Part shown: in pieces, positions 32,254-44,700 of the stretch
Numbering within the stretch: the stretch's first letter is position 1
How the letters are laid out: each line of letters opens with the position of its first letter
Source of the DNA: Colias croceus
Lineage: Eukaryota > Arthropoda > Insecta > Lepidoptera > Pieridae
Direction: 5' to 3'
DNA length: 64,000 bases
Assembly: GCF_905220415.1 (NCBI RefSeq)
Contig: NC_059552.1
Coordinates: 4,479,001-4,543,000 of the forward strand
The notes under the pieces: model-generated
The model's input: only the letters and a program-made list of their open reading frames with translations
Told to the model about the DNA's origin: nothing
Databases searched by the model: none
Position numbers and translations under genes: made by a program

Positions 32254-35200
32254 GTCTTTGTTCTAATCTCATTTTTTTATCTTTATTTTTACTGAGGTTA
32301 TGTTTTTCATCTGTTTCCTTACCCGTAGAATTTCCAGGTATAGCGAATGTGAATATGTAATACTACCTATATTAGGTACCTATGCAAATGTTTTAATACA
32401 AAATCACCAACTATGATTGGACAGCTTTGACCTAAGGGTATTACGGTCCTCAATAGACCTGACTTAATAGACTGTCCAGATACCAAGGTAATGCCTTATG
32501 ATCTTATATGCATACCAAATAGCCTGTGTCCAATTATTTGACTTGATTGAGATACACTCTTCAATATCGAACGAAATTGTATTTTCAGAAAGAAAAAAAG
32601 TGTATTTAATGGCACATAGCCTCACAAGGATATTACGAAAACAATGTAAAAAAAATAATAATTTGCCTATATGGCATTAAAAATACATGTTGAAGTGTGG
32701 TAGTCTGTGAAGTATAATGCAATTAAAATTTAAATCATCTTAATGAATGGTTTACGATAAATGCGTAGATGAAATCAATTAGATGTAATTTAAATCAATT
32801 AGATGTAAAGATAGTAATTTTTAATTAGGTTATTTTTCGGTACAAAAATTTATGTTCGTACCAGATACCGTACAATTTAGGTATGTATTTTCGCTTCCGT
32901 TTTCTGGTTTCTACGTGTTATAAAAATAGCTTTTATTTGGTTATCATAAATATTCATAGAAAATCAATATCCAATTACGTTCAAAACAATCAGGACGATT
33001 TTTATGTATGATGCATTGTATAAAGTCGATTGGAACAGCCAATATCGAAATTAAAATCTCACACAAATTGAGCGGAAATAAAACTCCGCAGATGCCATTA
33101 GGATTAACCAACAATAATTGATTTTGATTGAGTGTCGTTTTGAATATTAAAGAGAATTGAGTATCAATTTTATTAACATCACAAGCTGTTTCCCGCGACT
33201 TTGCCTTCGTGGACGTTATACGTTACATTAATACAATACAACATGTGTTCATTAATTTCACCGCTAACTAAATTACTACATAAATGTCGGTAAAAGGTCC
33301 AGGTGGAGGATTTTTATACTAAAAAAAGAAAAAGTAAAGAATAAAAGTATAAATGGTCACGTCAAAGGAGGTGCTTAGTTTTCTGAAATATGTAGCTACA
33401 TACTTACTACATTCCAAGAAAAGAGGTCAGATATCACTTATATTTTTTTTAATAGGATTCCATGTACTTAATATTGCTTTGATAATAATTTATGCAGGCA
33501 GAAATATTACTTAATACATTAATTCTAAACACCGGGTCACCAATTAAAAAATAATGATTGTCTTTGACAATTTATTGCCAAAAACAATTATTATTCCAAT
33601 CCTACGTTTCTTTTGTGGCCGGATTAGGATATTATCCCGAGTGTGATAAATTTCAAATTTATTAATACTTTTTACTTACCTGCCCAACTTAAATCGCTTT
33701 TTAATTAAATTTATGTAACTTCTCGTGGAGTTCGTGGAATTCCGTGAAAAATATTTTTATTGAAGTATTTTGAAAGAATTAAGTTTGTAGGTATCTTTTA
33801 AATGGTAAGTATAAGTAATTAAAATACAAGAGTTTACGAGACTGAGCAATGTTAAAGAATTGAGTTGCTTAAATTTGTTTTTAGTAGGTACTTATTTATA
33901 TATTTGAAACTTATTATTACCGCATTATACCTGCAGGCTGCAATTAAATTAAAAATGTTCATCTGATTTTGATCATGCCCACAATTTCATATTGGTTATT
34001 TTTCAATACGTTTTACAATACCTTTGATTCTGCATTAACACCAAAACGACTAACAGCCAGAACTCAAAGGGAATGCTGACAATGAGCGCTAGCAATTTAT
34101 TATTTACGTACTCAGCGCTACATATCAGTAATTGCTGATTGCTTGCTTTTCAGGCTATTTTTCAGAAACTTTACTTTCATTTCAAAACTAAATAAAAGGA
34201 ATTAATCACGATATATTTTAAATAGATAACTACTTAATATTATGTTTGTATCTTTTTTACAATATATTTTCAAAATAATTATTAAATATATATGTAATAA
34301 AATTAATCTTACATGTTCACTCACTCAATACTCTACAATTAATAAATTAAACTGGCTTTTGACTCTTAGATTACGAAGAAACGGAAAATCTTATAACTTG
34401 AGTATATAGTACCCACTATTACACACACACACATGCATGCCGAAAAAACAATTTCTACTTTTTTTTTGTTTGTTATACATTTTTATTTTTATTTTTCTTA
34501 TTGGCATTTCTTGAATACTCTTTGGAAGAGGGCGCTGACTCCTGACATACAGGTTTTTACCTAGTTTGGGAGTCAGAGACTTCAATATTTCAAAATGTAA
34601 AATCTTTTTGTCAATAAAGATATTAATAAATATCTAATATAAGACTGCTCATAATACCTACGTTACTATACTTCCAATACCGTGCAGGTTTCTTAACTGT
34701 AAACTATTTCTTTAAAGGAACGTCTGTTCAAGCGAATAAAACTAGTAAATTTTAAGATCTTATTCCGCCACAGCATTTAGTGGCCCATCCATCATACGAC
34801 GGCGTTGTCGCAATTTATCAAAGTATAACTTTCGCTTAGTCCAACTTAGATATCTTGGGCACTTACGATGTAAGTAATCCTTTTGTAGGTACACCTGCTG
34901 ATAGCTTTAAGCGATTATACATATACCTAGCTCAAGAATTATTATTTCGTTTTTCTTTGTAACAAAGGCTTTTGCGTAGTGTTGAGAATGATTGACTTCA
35001 TTATATTTTTAAAAGTGGATTGAGATAGAATTATATTTTATATTGTACCTTAAATCGTAATCTTTGATAGAAAATAACAAGATAAAAATATAGGCTCATA
35101 ACTACAGATACTTATTAGGCGAGATATCCACTTTTGCTGTCCTGAAGTTACCTTTTGCCAATACCTAAACCTATGTCGATTTTAACGAAACTTTCTTTCT

Positions 35201-35940
35201 GATATCTCATTAATACAATTTCACGTTATCTCAAACTAAATCACATTTCGTATTTTTTATATGTCCCATATAAATCTGTATGGAAACAAAAATTTAATTA
35301 ACGACCTCGTATAAAAACGTATTTCCAACTGCAGACTAGGAGTGATTTGAATATGTCACGTTGCATACAACTACCCGGATAAGGCACTTTTAATCTCGAG
35401 CAAGCGTCGGGAACACCACAGAATCTAATTTATTTTTCTAACCCAACACAAGTTGAGTTGAAATACCAGGTACGGTGAAATCTTCGTTAAGAAATATCTT
35501 GCAATTAAAGTCTAAACAAGATCTCTACACTAAAGATAAAATGAGGTCCTTTTCTCCGTAATTTCCACTTGGTTTAACAATTATAATATTCTGCGATGTT
35601 CCATTTTCATTTCAACATTTCTTTTCAACATTTTTATTGAAAGGATATCTTTGCTATTAAAATGATATAATAAATGTCAGGAAGGCTATAAATCTTTGTG
35701 CTACTTAGGTATATGAATCACACATAGCGTTTGAGTTTCGTGAGTGAGAAACGGAACTGAAGAAGGAATTCTTGTTTTTTAAATTGAATTAAACAATTAC
35801 AATCTATTTATAGAAATATAAAAAATCGTTTACATACTATAAAAAAAACACATGCTACCAAACATCATGATCAACGTAAATTACAGAAAAGATATTAATT
35901 GTACTTCAATATGGACAGGTCCCATTCCCTACAATACAAT
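32254..35940. other. AT-rich intronic or intergenic DNA
   Basis: No supported exon. There is a short direct duplication 'aaatcaattagatgta' near 32773-32806. ORFs at 32498-32680 and 34391-34585 look like chance. Confidence 0.45.
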
Positions 35941-35941
35941 G

Positions 35942-36255
35942 TTAGTACACAATGATACAAAATTGTACTACGGAATACATAGGTATCTTTAAATCGGCTT
36001 TGCGTACACACGAAGATTTAATTCTGCTCGCCACGGCGCTGTGAACACACGGCTTTGTGTTCTCTTTAATAATTTGTTTTTGCGCACGCTGCATTTCCAT
36101 AAAGGTAAGCATTAAATCAAAGGTAATTTCTGCTCCATATAAGATTTTAATCACCTTTTGAACTGACGATTGTATACAAGCCTTCCACTTCAGGAAACGA
36201 CCCAAAACCTTCTGGTCGTGTAAAAATAATGAAAAGAGAATAAATTTGTAACCTG
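35942..36255 (-). other. Open minus-strand frame, possible exon, unrecognised
   Basis: The frame is open from an acceptor-like AATACAG just upstream (about 36256-36262) down to a stop at 35942, more than 100 codons, with mixed polar and hydrophobic residues. No domain recognised. It could be chance or a decayed gene. Confidence 0.2.
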
Positions 36256-36441
36256 TATTATCTTTCAGTATACATAATCGAAAAACAAAACAGTCTTTAA
36301 GTTTCTCAATCTCGTGTTCGTAAATATTTGTCGAAAAACATTCTCACGTTAAAATTCTGAAAGGAAATGGCAACGTTCAAAAAGTTTTGTAACAAAGATA
36401 TATGGGTTACGCATTGTTTGAGGCTCGAGAATGATATATAA

Positions 36442-36804
36442 ACTCCATCACTCTGGTCTAGTGGTGTTCCGCATATATTTCTCAAATCTCTCCCGGTATT
36501 ATCTCGTACAAATGGCTCCACCTCAGAGGCACTCAAGTATGGTGCTTACCCGTTTTATCATTTTAAGGCGTCTTTCTTGTCCCTTTATGAGAGTTCTTAT
36601 GTGCATCAATCATACTGGGATTATATTATTTTACTTTTTGATTTATATGGTACAGAAGTTTTATTGGAATCGTTCCATTGTGCGGACAAAACCACAAATG
36701 ATGTATTAGCATATAGAGTGGAGAATACTGAGAATTTAATGAAATGTCTAGCACAGATTTGTTTCCTGTTTTTTTCGTCCTGGCAACCATCTTCTGCTTT
36801 GTAA
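36442..36804 (+). pseudogene. Possible odorant-receptor exon remnant
   Basis: An uninterrupted 120-codon frame (after TAA 36439-36441, to TAA 36802-36804) with no clear start. Its middle reads AYPF...SLYESSYVHQ, then GTEVLL and later LAYRVEN; the spacing resembles the extracellular-loop-2 to transmembrane-5 region of insect odorant receptors (LPY..YPF..., Y..xYxHQ, D.L, ...LKxRLEN). I have no alignment. Overlapping minus-strand frames of similar length exist (36306-36536 and 36621-36824), so strand is not certain. No flanking receptor exons were found, hence remnant. Confidence 0.25.
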
Positions 36805-38355
36805 ATGTAGATCTTATCCCTCAATTAGAAACCGAGTTGTCTTTGTAGATTAATAATAATTGTAACTAGTATTTGTTGTATTACGTATTCCGTGAACATA
36901 AGATTTTTAACAATGACTGATAAAAGCTTCAATGTTTATTGTAAGAATCGGCATTGATATTTAATAGCAAGTATTCTTGTATGAGATACTTATTATTTGT
37001 GCAAAGTGATACTGTTACCGTTTTCCAGCTTCGAGCGATGTTAACTCTTATTTTTATTTATAAAGTACTTTACAGAAATCTTCAGCTTTAGAAATGATTG
37101 CAACTGATCTTAGATTTATTGAAGTTGTGTAAGCTTTATATTTTCCTGCTTTCTTATCTTATTTGGTGTCTGTTGAGAATTAATTGAACTGAATTGCAAT
37201 TATAGATGTTAAATATTGGATTATGGATAGGCGTTATGTTTTCGTGACTATTTTTGCACAGAATTGAAATGAAACTTAAAAGAATAAGAATATATTTTAA
37301 ACAATAATAAATTATGAACACGTAACTGGTAAGTAATCCTCTCTAGTCTCTACTAAGAACTTGCCAAGATCATGTTTATCTAAAAGAAAAACTTTTCCTC
37401 AGCACCTATTTCCTGAAAGGGATAATATCGTTTTTAAATAAAGCTTGTATTTAACATTAAATAATTGCTCAGACTTTCTAAGCCTTCTGTTTCTATTTTG
37501 AAAACACTTTCCTATTGTATCAAAACTCGAGTTGTGTTAAATCGCTCCGTCACGCATAATAATGGACGACGTGCTTTTATTTTCAACATAAATACTGAAA
37601 TGCGAGCATATAACATATTTATACATTAGTACCTACATAATACAATGAAAACAAAAGATTTAATGGTGTTTTTTGTTGGTACAAGGTTTATTTAGTGCCT
37701 CCATTTGGGTTCCGTATGTTGCGTCAAAATAACCCAAAAAATAAATGTGTGTGCAAAATAAAAATGAGAAATTTCTGGCGTTTAGAATTTTAACACCTTT
37801 GAAGTTTGTTGTATAATATATTATAAGAAATAAATGACCAAAAATATATACTTATATCCAATTCATTCGAAATAATAAAAAATCCACGATCTTGCTAATT
37901 ACTTACAGTGACGTAATTAAAATACTGAAAACCCTGAATTACACGGTAATCGTAAATGCTTACCTGCAAGATTACATTTTCATCACATTTGTCTGTGTAA
38001 TGATTCTACCAAATGTTTCTAGCTAGCTAAAAATCCTTATAACTACGTTGATCTGCTATGTCGAGCACGTGCAAGCTGCCAACGGTAATATCGTATCCAA
38101 TCCGGTCCAGTGCTAGTTCGCCTGGACAATTTTATTTGGAAAAATCTAGACTAAGCTTGGCATGCAACCTGTTTCGTTTATATTGTTGCAATATAATTTG
38201 ATTTTATGACAGTTTATTCCTGATCTTGATACCTACTATTTATGAAATTTTGCTTTTTTTTAAGAACTATAACAAACTATAATGTAATGTGTAATCCAAT
38301 GTAATTAGATATGAGAACCAATAAACATTTTTTTCTGCGTAGAGATATGCCTTTA
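36805..38355. other. AT-rich DNA, nothing recognised
   Basis: No ORF or repeat terminus supported. Confidence 0.45.
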
Positions 38356-38720
38356 TCTATAACTAATATTATAAAGCTGAAGAGTTTGTTTGTTTGTTTG
38401 AACGCGCTAATCTCGGGAACTACTGGTCCGATTTCAAAAATTCTTTCGGTGTTAGATAGCCCATTTAAAGAGGAAGGTTATAGCACAGTTGACAGATATG
38501 TACTACGTACATAGTTATAGGCTATACATATATCATCACGCTACGACGAACAGGAGTGCCATACATACTTATTAGGGTCGAGGGTTATATTATCCAGCAC
38601 AATATAAGTACCAGGAACGCAAAGCAATCTAGGAGATAACACAATCTACGGGATCGAGAATGAACATTAATATTTACTTATCCTGTCGTCGCCCGAGGCT
38701 TCGCAGCTCAGGTGTCGGGA
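38356..38720 (+). mobile_element. Helitron-like element, 3' end decayed
   Basis: Starts TC after A, followed by the leader 'aactaatattataaagctga', a TTTG repeat and 'gggaactactggtccgattt', as in other lepidopteran non-autonomous elements. The right end (near 'cgaggcttcgcagctc') lacks a clean CTAG. Confidence 0.45.
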
Positions 38721-39890
38721 CTAATAGCTTCTACCTTATTGATTACAAGCTTAACATGCAGCCTCGCTGTGCTCAAGATTACTCTTATTTATTCACTATT
38801 TACCTAGCTCATTTTGTACTATGCTGTAACAATTAACGTTTTTAAACCTTAAGGTGGAATTTTAATGTTCTTTGAAAAAAAATCTTCAATTCACAATAGC
38901 AGATAGAGATAGTAAAGACGTCAATACAAAAGAGAGCCTTTTAACTTTTGGCTGGTGTCGAATTGTAGGTTAAAATTGGCATCTTATTCCCAAATGACCA
39001 CTAAGTTTTCCACAAAGGATACAAAATGACTGGAATGTGTCTTAAGCTGTTTTGGTGAAATGTAAAACGTCCCAAGAGCTAAGGGTTGATGAGGAGGTCC
39101 CTCGGTTCGTTTATCTTGTGGTTTCGCCGTAGAGACTCAAATGAAAATGTAAATCAGCTCTAGTAAATGAAAAAATCAACATTAAATTACCTTTTCCCCT
39201 TCAGTTATTTTTATTTTGTAGGGAACGTGAACAAATTAGAATACTGGTTTGTTTTGATAATTCGTACTAGAAATCATTACCTACGTGATAAATTTCAGTG
39301 GAGATTCAGGACTAACTACTAAGTAAGATATTATTATTCTTAGATATTATTCTTATTATATTAGTATTCCTAGGAATCGAATATTTAACGACCTTTTTTG
39401 GTGACCCTTTTCTAAAAAGCTTCTTTTTATTAGCTTTTTCTGCAATACAGTGGCAGCATACTGTGGCAACTCATTTAAATTGTATGGAATTTACAGTACG
39501 ACTATCTGTTTGGAATTGGCTAGTTTTCGAAACGTGGTAAAGTTTAGAAACAAGTTTTTTGGCCGTTATTCTTTATTGCTGTTATATTTTTAAATACCTT
39601 TATTTTTTAGATAATATTATTTTCACCCCAGTAGATAAATAATACCAGTATATCACGAGTAGACCTACAAGACTTGTCCAAATTCAAATCCCACTAAAAT
39701 GATTATAATTATTATTTGAATGTAGGTATGAGCAGCGATTAAAGTTTTAGTTTAAATTATAAATTGAGAGCATACTAGTTAATTGGGTGTAATTTTAAAC
39801 TTTGTCCAGGGTTTTCTAGCTTAGCATTTATGACCAGTTTATATTTTAAGCTTTTAGCTAAACTAATGCTAAGCTAACACTTCGAGTAAA
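38721..39890. other. AT-rich DNA, nothing recognised
   Basis: No supported gene or repeat. Confidence 0.45.
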
Positions 39891-39938
39891 CATCGCATTA
39901 TTATACGTGCTTACCTAAGCACGTATAATAATGCGATG
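39891..39938. repeat. Perfect 48-bp palindrome (23-bp arms, 2-bp loop)
   Basis: Arms 39891-39913 and 39916-39938 are exact reverse complements around CC. It could form a DNA cruciform or RNA hairpin. No flanking transposon ends seen. Confidence 0.85.
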
Positions 39939-40050
39939 CGATGCTAGGTACCTACCTTACTATATAATTTAGTCGATAAATATTTGTCACATTTTATCTT
40001 CTCTTACATTTAAAGTTACCTCTTAGGTTATGACTATTTTGGCTTCATAA

Positions 40051-40233
40051 TCCATACTAATATTATAAATGCGAAAGTAACTCTGTCTGTCTGTCTGTTA
40101 CTCAATCACGCCTAAACTACTGAACCAATTTGCATGAAATTTGGTATGGAGATATTTTGATACCCGAGAAAGGACATAGGCTACCTTTTATTGCGAAATA
40201 TGTACCACGGGCGAAGCCGGGGCGGACCACTAG
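40051..40233 (+). mobile_element. Non-autonomous Helitron (183 bp)
   Basis: A|TCCATACTAATATTATAAAT...GGGCGAAGCCGGGGCGGAC..CTAG|T with a GTCT microsatellite. Best-preserved copy of this family in the window. Confidence 0.8.
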
Positions 40234-40829
40234 TATATAATAATATTATGACCCTTGAATAAATATTTCAGAGTAACTATCTCTTTTAAAATAATTTTCC
40301 CATAGAATATGGACAAACTGTCGACAAAAAAAAACTTTGCGTTTAAATAATTTAACAAGAGAGATTATGGTAGCATTAAATGCCACAAATTCCACTTCCT
40401 TCATAGTGTCAGATTCAAAGTTGATAACACAAATAAATGTTCAGAGTTAATCTAATAAGAAAACAACGTTGGTTTAATTTGCTTCAGAAACCGCGAAGAA
40501 TGGAGCAAATTGTTGAACTAATTAATTTGTAATAAGACTTCGTAGAACACAATTAGTAAAGTTTGTAGACTATGTACAAGTTGCCGCAACACCTACTTTG
40601 TATAACAAAGACGATATAGCGTCCATTGATCGAACATCCCATATGTATCTTATATTTAGAAATAGAATAGTTCTATTAATTGATTTCATTGAATCAATAA
40701 TAAAACTAATTTAAAATGAAAATCGACAAAAAATTTAACTTTTCAAATAAACCATTTTACTCGTTATCACTAACATGTTTTTTGGTGAAAAAATACCCAA
40801 TAGATAAGCCTTATTTATCATCGCGCAAA

Positions 40830-41174
40830 TCCATACTAATATTATAAACTAGCTTCCGCCCACGACTCCGTCCGCGCGGATGTCGGTCTTCGCGTGGATG
40901 GTTAATTTCTCCATTTTGAGTAACTCTGACAATGACATCTTATAAATATCTATTGGACCCAAATACGGCTAGGCCTATAATAATACGAAACGTGTGTTCG
41001 CGGTTCTACAAAACAACGTACTCTATGGATAAAACTGAAAAATTAAGATTAATTTTTTTTATACGTATTTTTCCAGGACAAAAAGTATCCTATTTTACGC
41101 CCAGGATAATAAGGTATAATTATACCAAGTTTCATCGAAATCGAACCGGTAGTTTTCACGTGATGTCTTCACAT

Positions 41175-41239
<65 letters not shown>

Positions 41240-41579
41240 AAATTTTTTAATCATATATTTGGGTTTGGTATCGATCCAGTAACACCTCCTGCTATTTATT
41301 TTTTCAATATTTTCAATGTACAGAATTGACCCTTCTACAGATTTATTATATGTAATAGATACGAAAGTAACTCTGTCTGTCTGTGTTACTCAATCACGCC
41401 TTAACTACCGAACCAATTGGCATGAAATTTGGTATAGATATATTTTGACACCCGAGAAAGGACATAGGCTACTTTTTACCCCGGGAAATAGGATAGGTTT
41501 TATCCCGGAAATCCCATGGGAACGGGAACTATGCGGGTTTTTTTTGTCTGCGCGGGCGAAGCTGCGGGTGGAAAGCTAG
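40830..41579 (+). mobile_element. Helitron A, interrupted by a second Helitron
   Basis: The 5' end TCCATACTAATATTATAAA (40830-40848, continuing to 40858) and the remainder 'tacgaaagtaactctgtctg' (from 41360) to CTAG (41576-41579) are parts of one element, split by the insertion 40859-41359. Without the insert it would be about 249 bp. Confidence 0.65.
40859..41359 (-). mobile_element. Helitron B inserted in Helitron A (501 bp)
   Basis: On the minus strand it starts TCTATTACATATAATAAATC and ends GGAAGCTAG, inserted exactly between A and T. It contains an expanded CAGA microsatellite (about 41174-41238). A near-full-length sister copy is at 55160-55655. The 116-codon ORF at 40932-41282 includes the microsatellite and is not a gene. 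Confidence 0.7.
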
Positions 41580-41621
41580 TTTAGAAATAAAATGTTTATT
41601 TATAATAATAAATAAATATGA

Positions 41622-41705
41622 GTCGGGCAATAGCCCGATCGGCCCGATCGGTCCCAGTCACAATAGATTTTCTATTTTGTCTGTGGTTCCGGGGCCTGAG
41701 TTATT
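41622..41705. repeat. Short palindromic dispersed repeat, copy 2
   Basis: Shares 'cacaatagattttctatt', 'tgtctgtg' and 'ccgggg' context with 9738-9826. Ends are more degenerate. Confidence 0.4.
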
Positions 41706-44700
41706 AATATACATACTCCCTTATTTAATGTATGTATTATACATATTTAGTCCTAACGTATCGAACTTTACAACGAGCGTGATCACAGGCACAAAGAGAA
41801 GTTATGAGTGTTAGACTCACATTTCTATAAGCCACATAACAAAGAAACTGCAGAAAAATGCTGACTGACATTCTAGAAATATCGATTGTCCTTTCCAACC
41901 TTAACCAGTCAATGAACCAGCAATTGGATTATTGCAAGAGAGCTCGAGATACACAGATATAGCACGTGATGTCGACGTGACTATTTGAACTGAAGCATAA
42001 TTAATTTGCAATCAGCTAAGTACAGGTGCAGACGATTGTATACTCTGTGCTTGTATCGAGTATTTGCTCAAATTCTATTTACTTTGAAACTAATATCGAT
42101 AGCGTTATTGAAATTGGATCAATCTAATACGTTGACTAGCTAATGACATTTTAACAATGAATTAACTTATGTGTTTGAAGTAGTTGTAAGTTTGCGAGAT
42201 TATAAATGTATATACATATATTCATTTTGATGTCATATGTAATTCAATTTAAGTGTGATTGCGGTTAAAAAATATGCATGAAAAATTGGGAAAAGTTATA
42301 GTTTGGTAGGTATATGATTAAAAAGAGATTATATTCGTATTTTGATTGATGTTGAATGAATATACTTTATTGAAAATACAGACGTAAAATATAAAAGGAA
42401 TAATGAAAAAGTATGACTTATTCGAACATTAACAAAAATCAATCTTTCCATTTAATACACATTCATTTCCGAACGAAGCTTCCGTTTTCAGGAACTTCGG
42501 TTACTTGGTACTTATTTATTCCATTTTATACCTAGAATACTATTTTAATACCACTCTGTACATTTTCAGATGTTATACGAAGACTTGTACAGTGACTTTC
42601 AAGCTGCAATTACATCCTTTACTGTCTACTGGAGAAGAGATCTTAACCACTTCAGACGAAGGTACATATGTTAGCACATTACACATTGCGCAGTTGCATG
42701 AAAGTTAGGCAAGTTAACACGTGGCGAATAATATAGAAGCATGTAGTTTGCAGATTCCCTCTGGATTTAATCGTTTACAGACGTATTAGTGTTTCAAAAT
42801 GTCTATTTGTAGAATGTATTATGAAGTTTTAATTAATTATAGAAATCCTGATTCCTCAAAGATTTTGTATTTAGATTCATTTATAGGGAAATATCTAATA
42901 GAAATTGATTAGAAGATATACCAAGGACAGATTCAGAAAGGATGTTAATAACTTTGCGCCAAATCTTTTTAATTTATCCTCTTCCATAAAATGAAAATAT
43001 ATTTTCATATGATTAATAAAATATTACATATATACGGATCTGTATCATATTACATTAATCGGATTAATACCTCTATCTCACTTATTATTCGATGTATTTA
43101 TATTTAAACTTGATTTTTTTTTCGGAGCCGAAGTAATAAATTGTCAATATGAAACAGAATTATTTGTGGAGTTTTAAATTTTCTATTAAATTTAGTTCAT
43201 AAGTAGTTATAAGTAATATTTTATTTTATTCTTTGTGTATTTAATTTTTTAGAATTCAAAAAAGAAATACGTTTCTTTTTAATATCCTTATGTTAAATGG
43301 CTCATACAGAGAGGCTGGCACATAATGGAGTAAAGTGTCGACGCTATATGTAACGTTACGGCACATTAAACTTGGCTTATTTGACGCTATCTGTTTCAGC
43401 CGTTTCGGGCCGTGGCTTTTGATATATTATGTCCAACGATGCAGCTTGGGAAACTTTCCACGCGGCGTGTGGTACAAGAATTAATGCGTGTGATGTTCAC
43501 ATTTTATTTGTAAGGAAAATATTTTGTAAAACTATAAGAAATGAAATATTTGGTTTAATCATCATTATAATGATATTGTGGGCGTTGAGAGGTTAAAATA
43601 AACTTTTAATACCTAAATATTAAAGGTTGGTCGTCAGTAAAAATTCATCAGTAGGTACCTTTTTACCTTTGTACCTATATTAATTCTAAAAGTAAAGTAT
43701 TCAATGCAAAAGCACAGACATCACATTTTAACATTAATAGGTATATTATACATGGAATTTTTGTATGAAAATTAAAGCTACTTACCCCAAAAATAAATAA
43801 ATTTATGAGTCAATTTCATTAGGTCCAAGTGAACATAACCAATAAAGTTTATGTAGTTACGTACTTTACTGTACCAGGTGCAGAGTACGCTCGTTTGTTC
43901 AAGCCTAATATAAAAAACTTAGTTTGTCTATGTGAGTTTCATATAGGGCAGTTGAGAGACCAGCTGTGGCGGAGTTATTACGGGCTTTTAACTTTCAAGT
44001 AACACAAGGTTTCAGGCAGTTCATTGGTTAACTATGTGTATCATCTAAACTCAATGTTATAAATATATCTTTGTCCTTACGTCTTAGTTTTAATAGAGGT
44101 AATATTTTTCCTATAAAAGCAATATTTGCACCCTTGTTTTAGAATTTTAGTATTATTTTAAAGGTGATTTGGAAGTGTGGAACTTAATTGATTATACGTC
44201 TTTGAGAATTGTAAAAAGACTGAAACTAGAGTTTACAAAATGTTCGATTATTATAATATATCTCGCCTACGAATACGAACTACGATGTCGAAATAGTCTC
44301 TTGTAAATTGCATAAATAAATTTATTCGAAACAAGCTTGCGATGTGAATGACCATTTGTTTTTTCATACAATAAATATTCTGATAACGTCCAATATGATA
44401 TTAAACGACGAATCGTGTTCAAATATGACAAACGATAAACGTATCGGGTATTAAATTCAAGACCAAATAAATCAAAACTAAAATATTATTCCGTTTCCAT
44501 TAGTCGAAAGCAATATTTGCTCGCTCGTGCCTACTCCTGTTGTTATTACTTTTATACCGATTTATTGCGATTTTGAGCATTTATTGAACGATTTTTGTGA
44601 CTGCTATTAACTGATTGACTTTTCCAATATTTCCGTATAGCACGAGTTTATTCTTATTTATTGCGCATTTGTGAGGCCGCTTCTAAAGTTTAGGTGTAAT

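Noticed and set aside
40932..41282. 116-codon ORF with TDRQ repeats
   Set aside because: It is translated CAGA microsatellite and Helitron sequence, present inverted in another copy.
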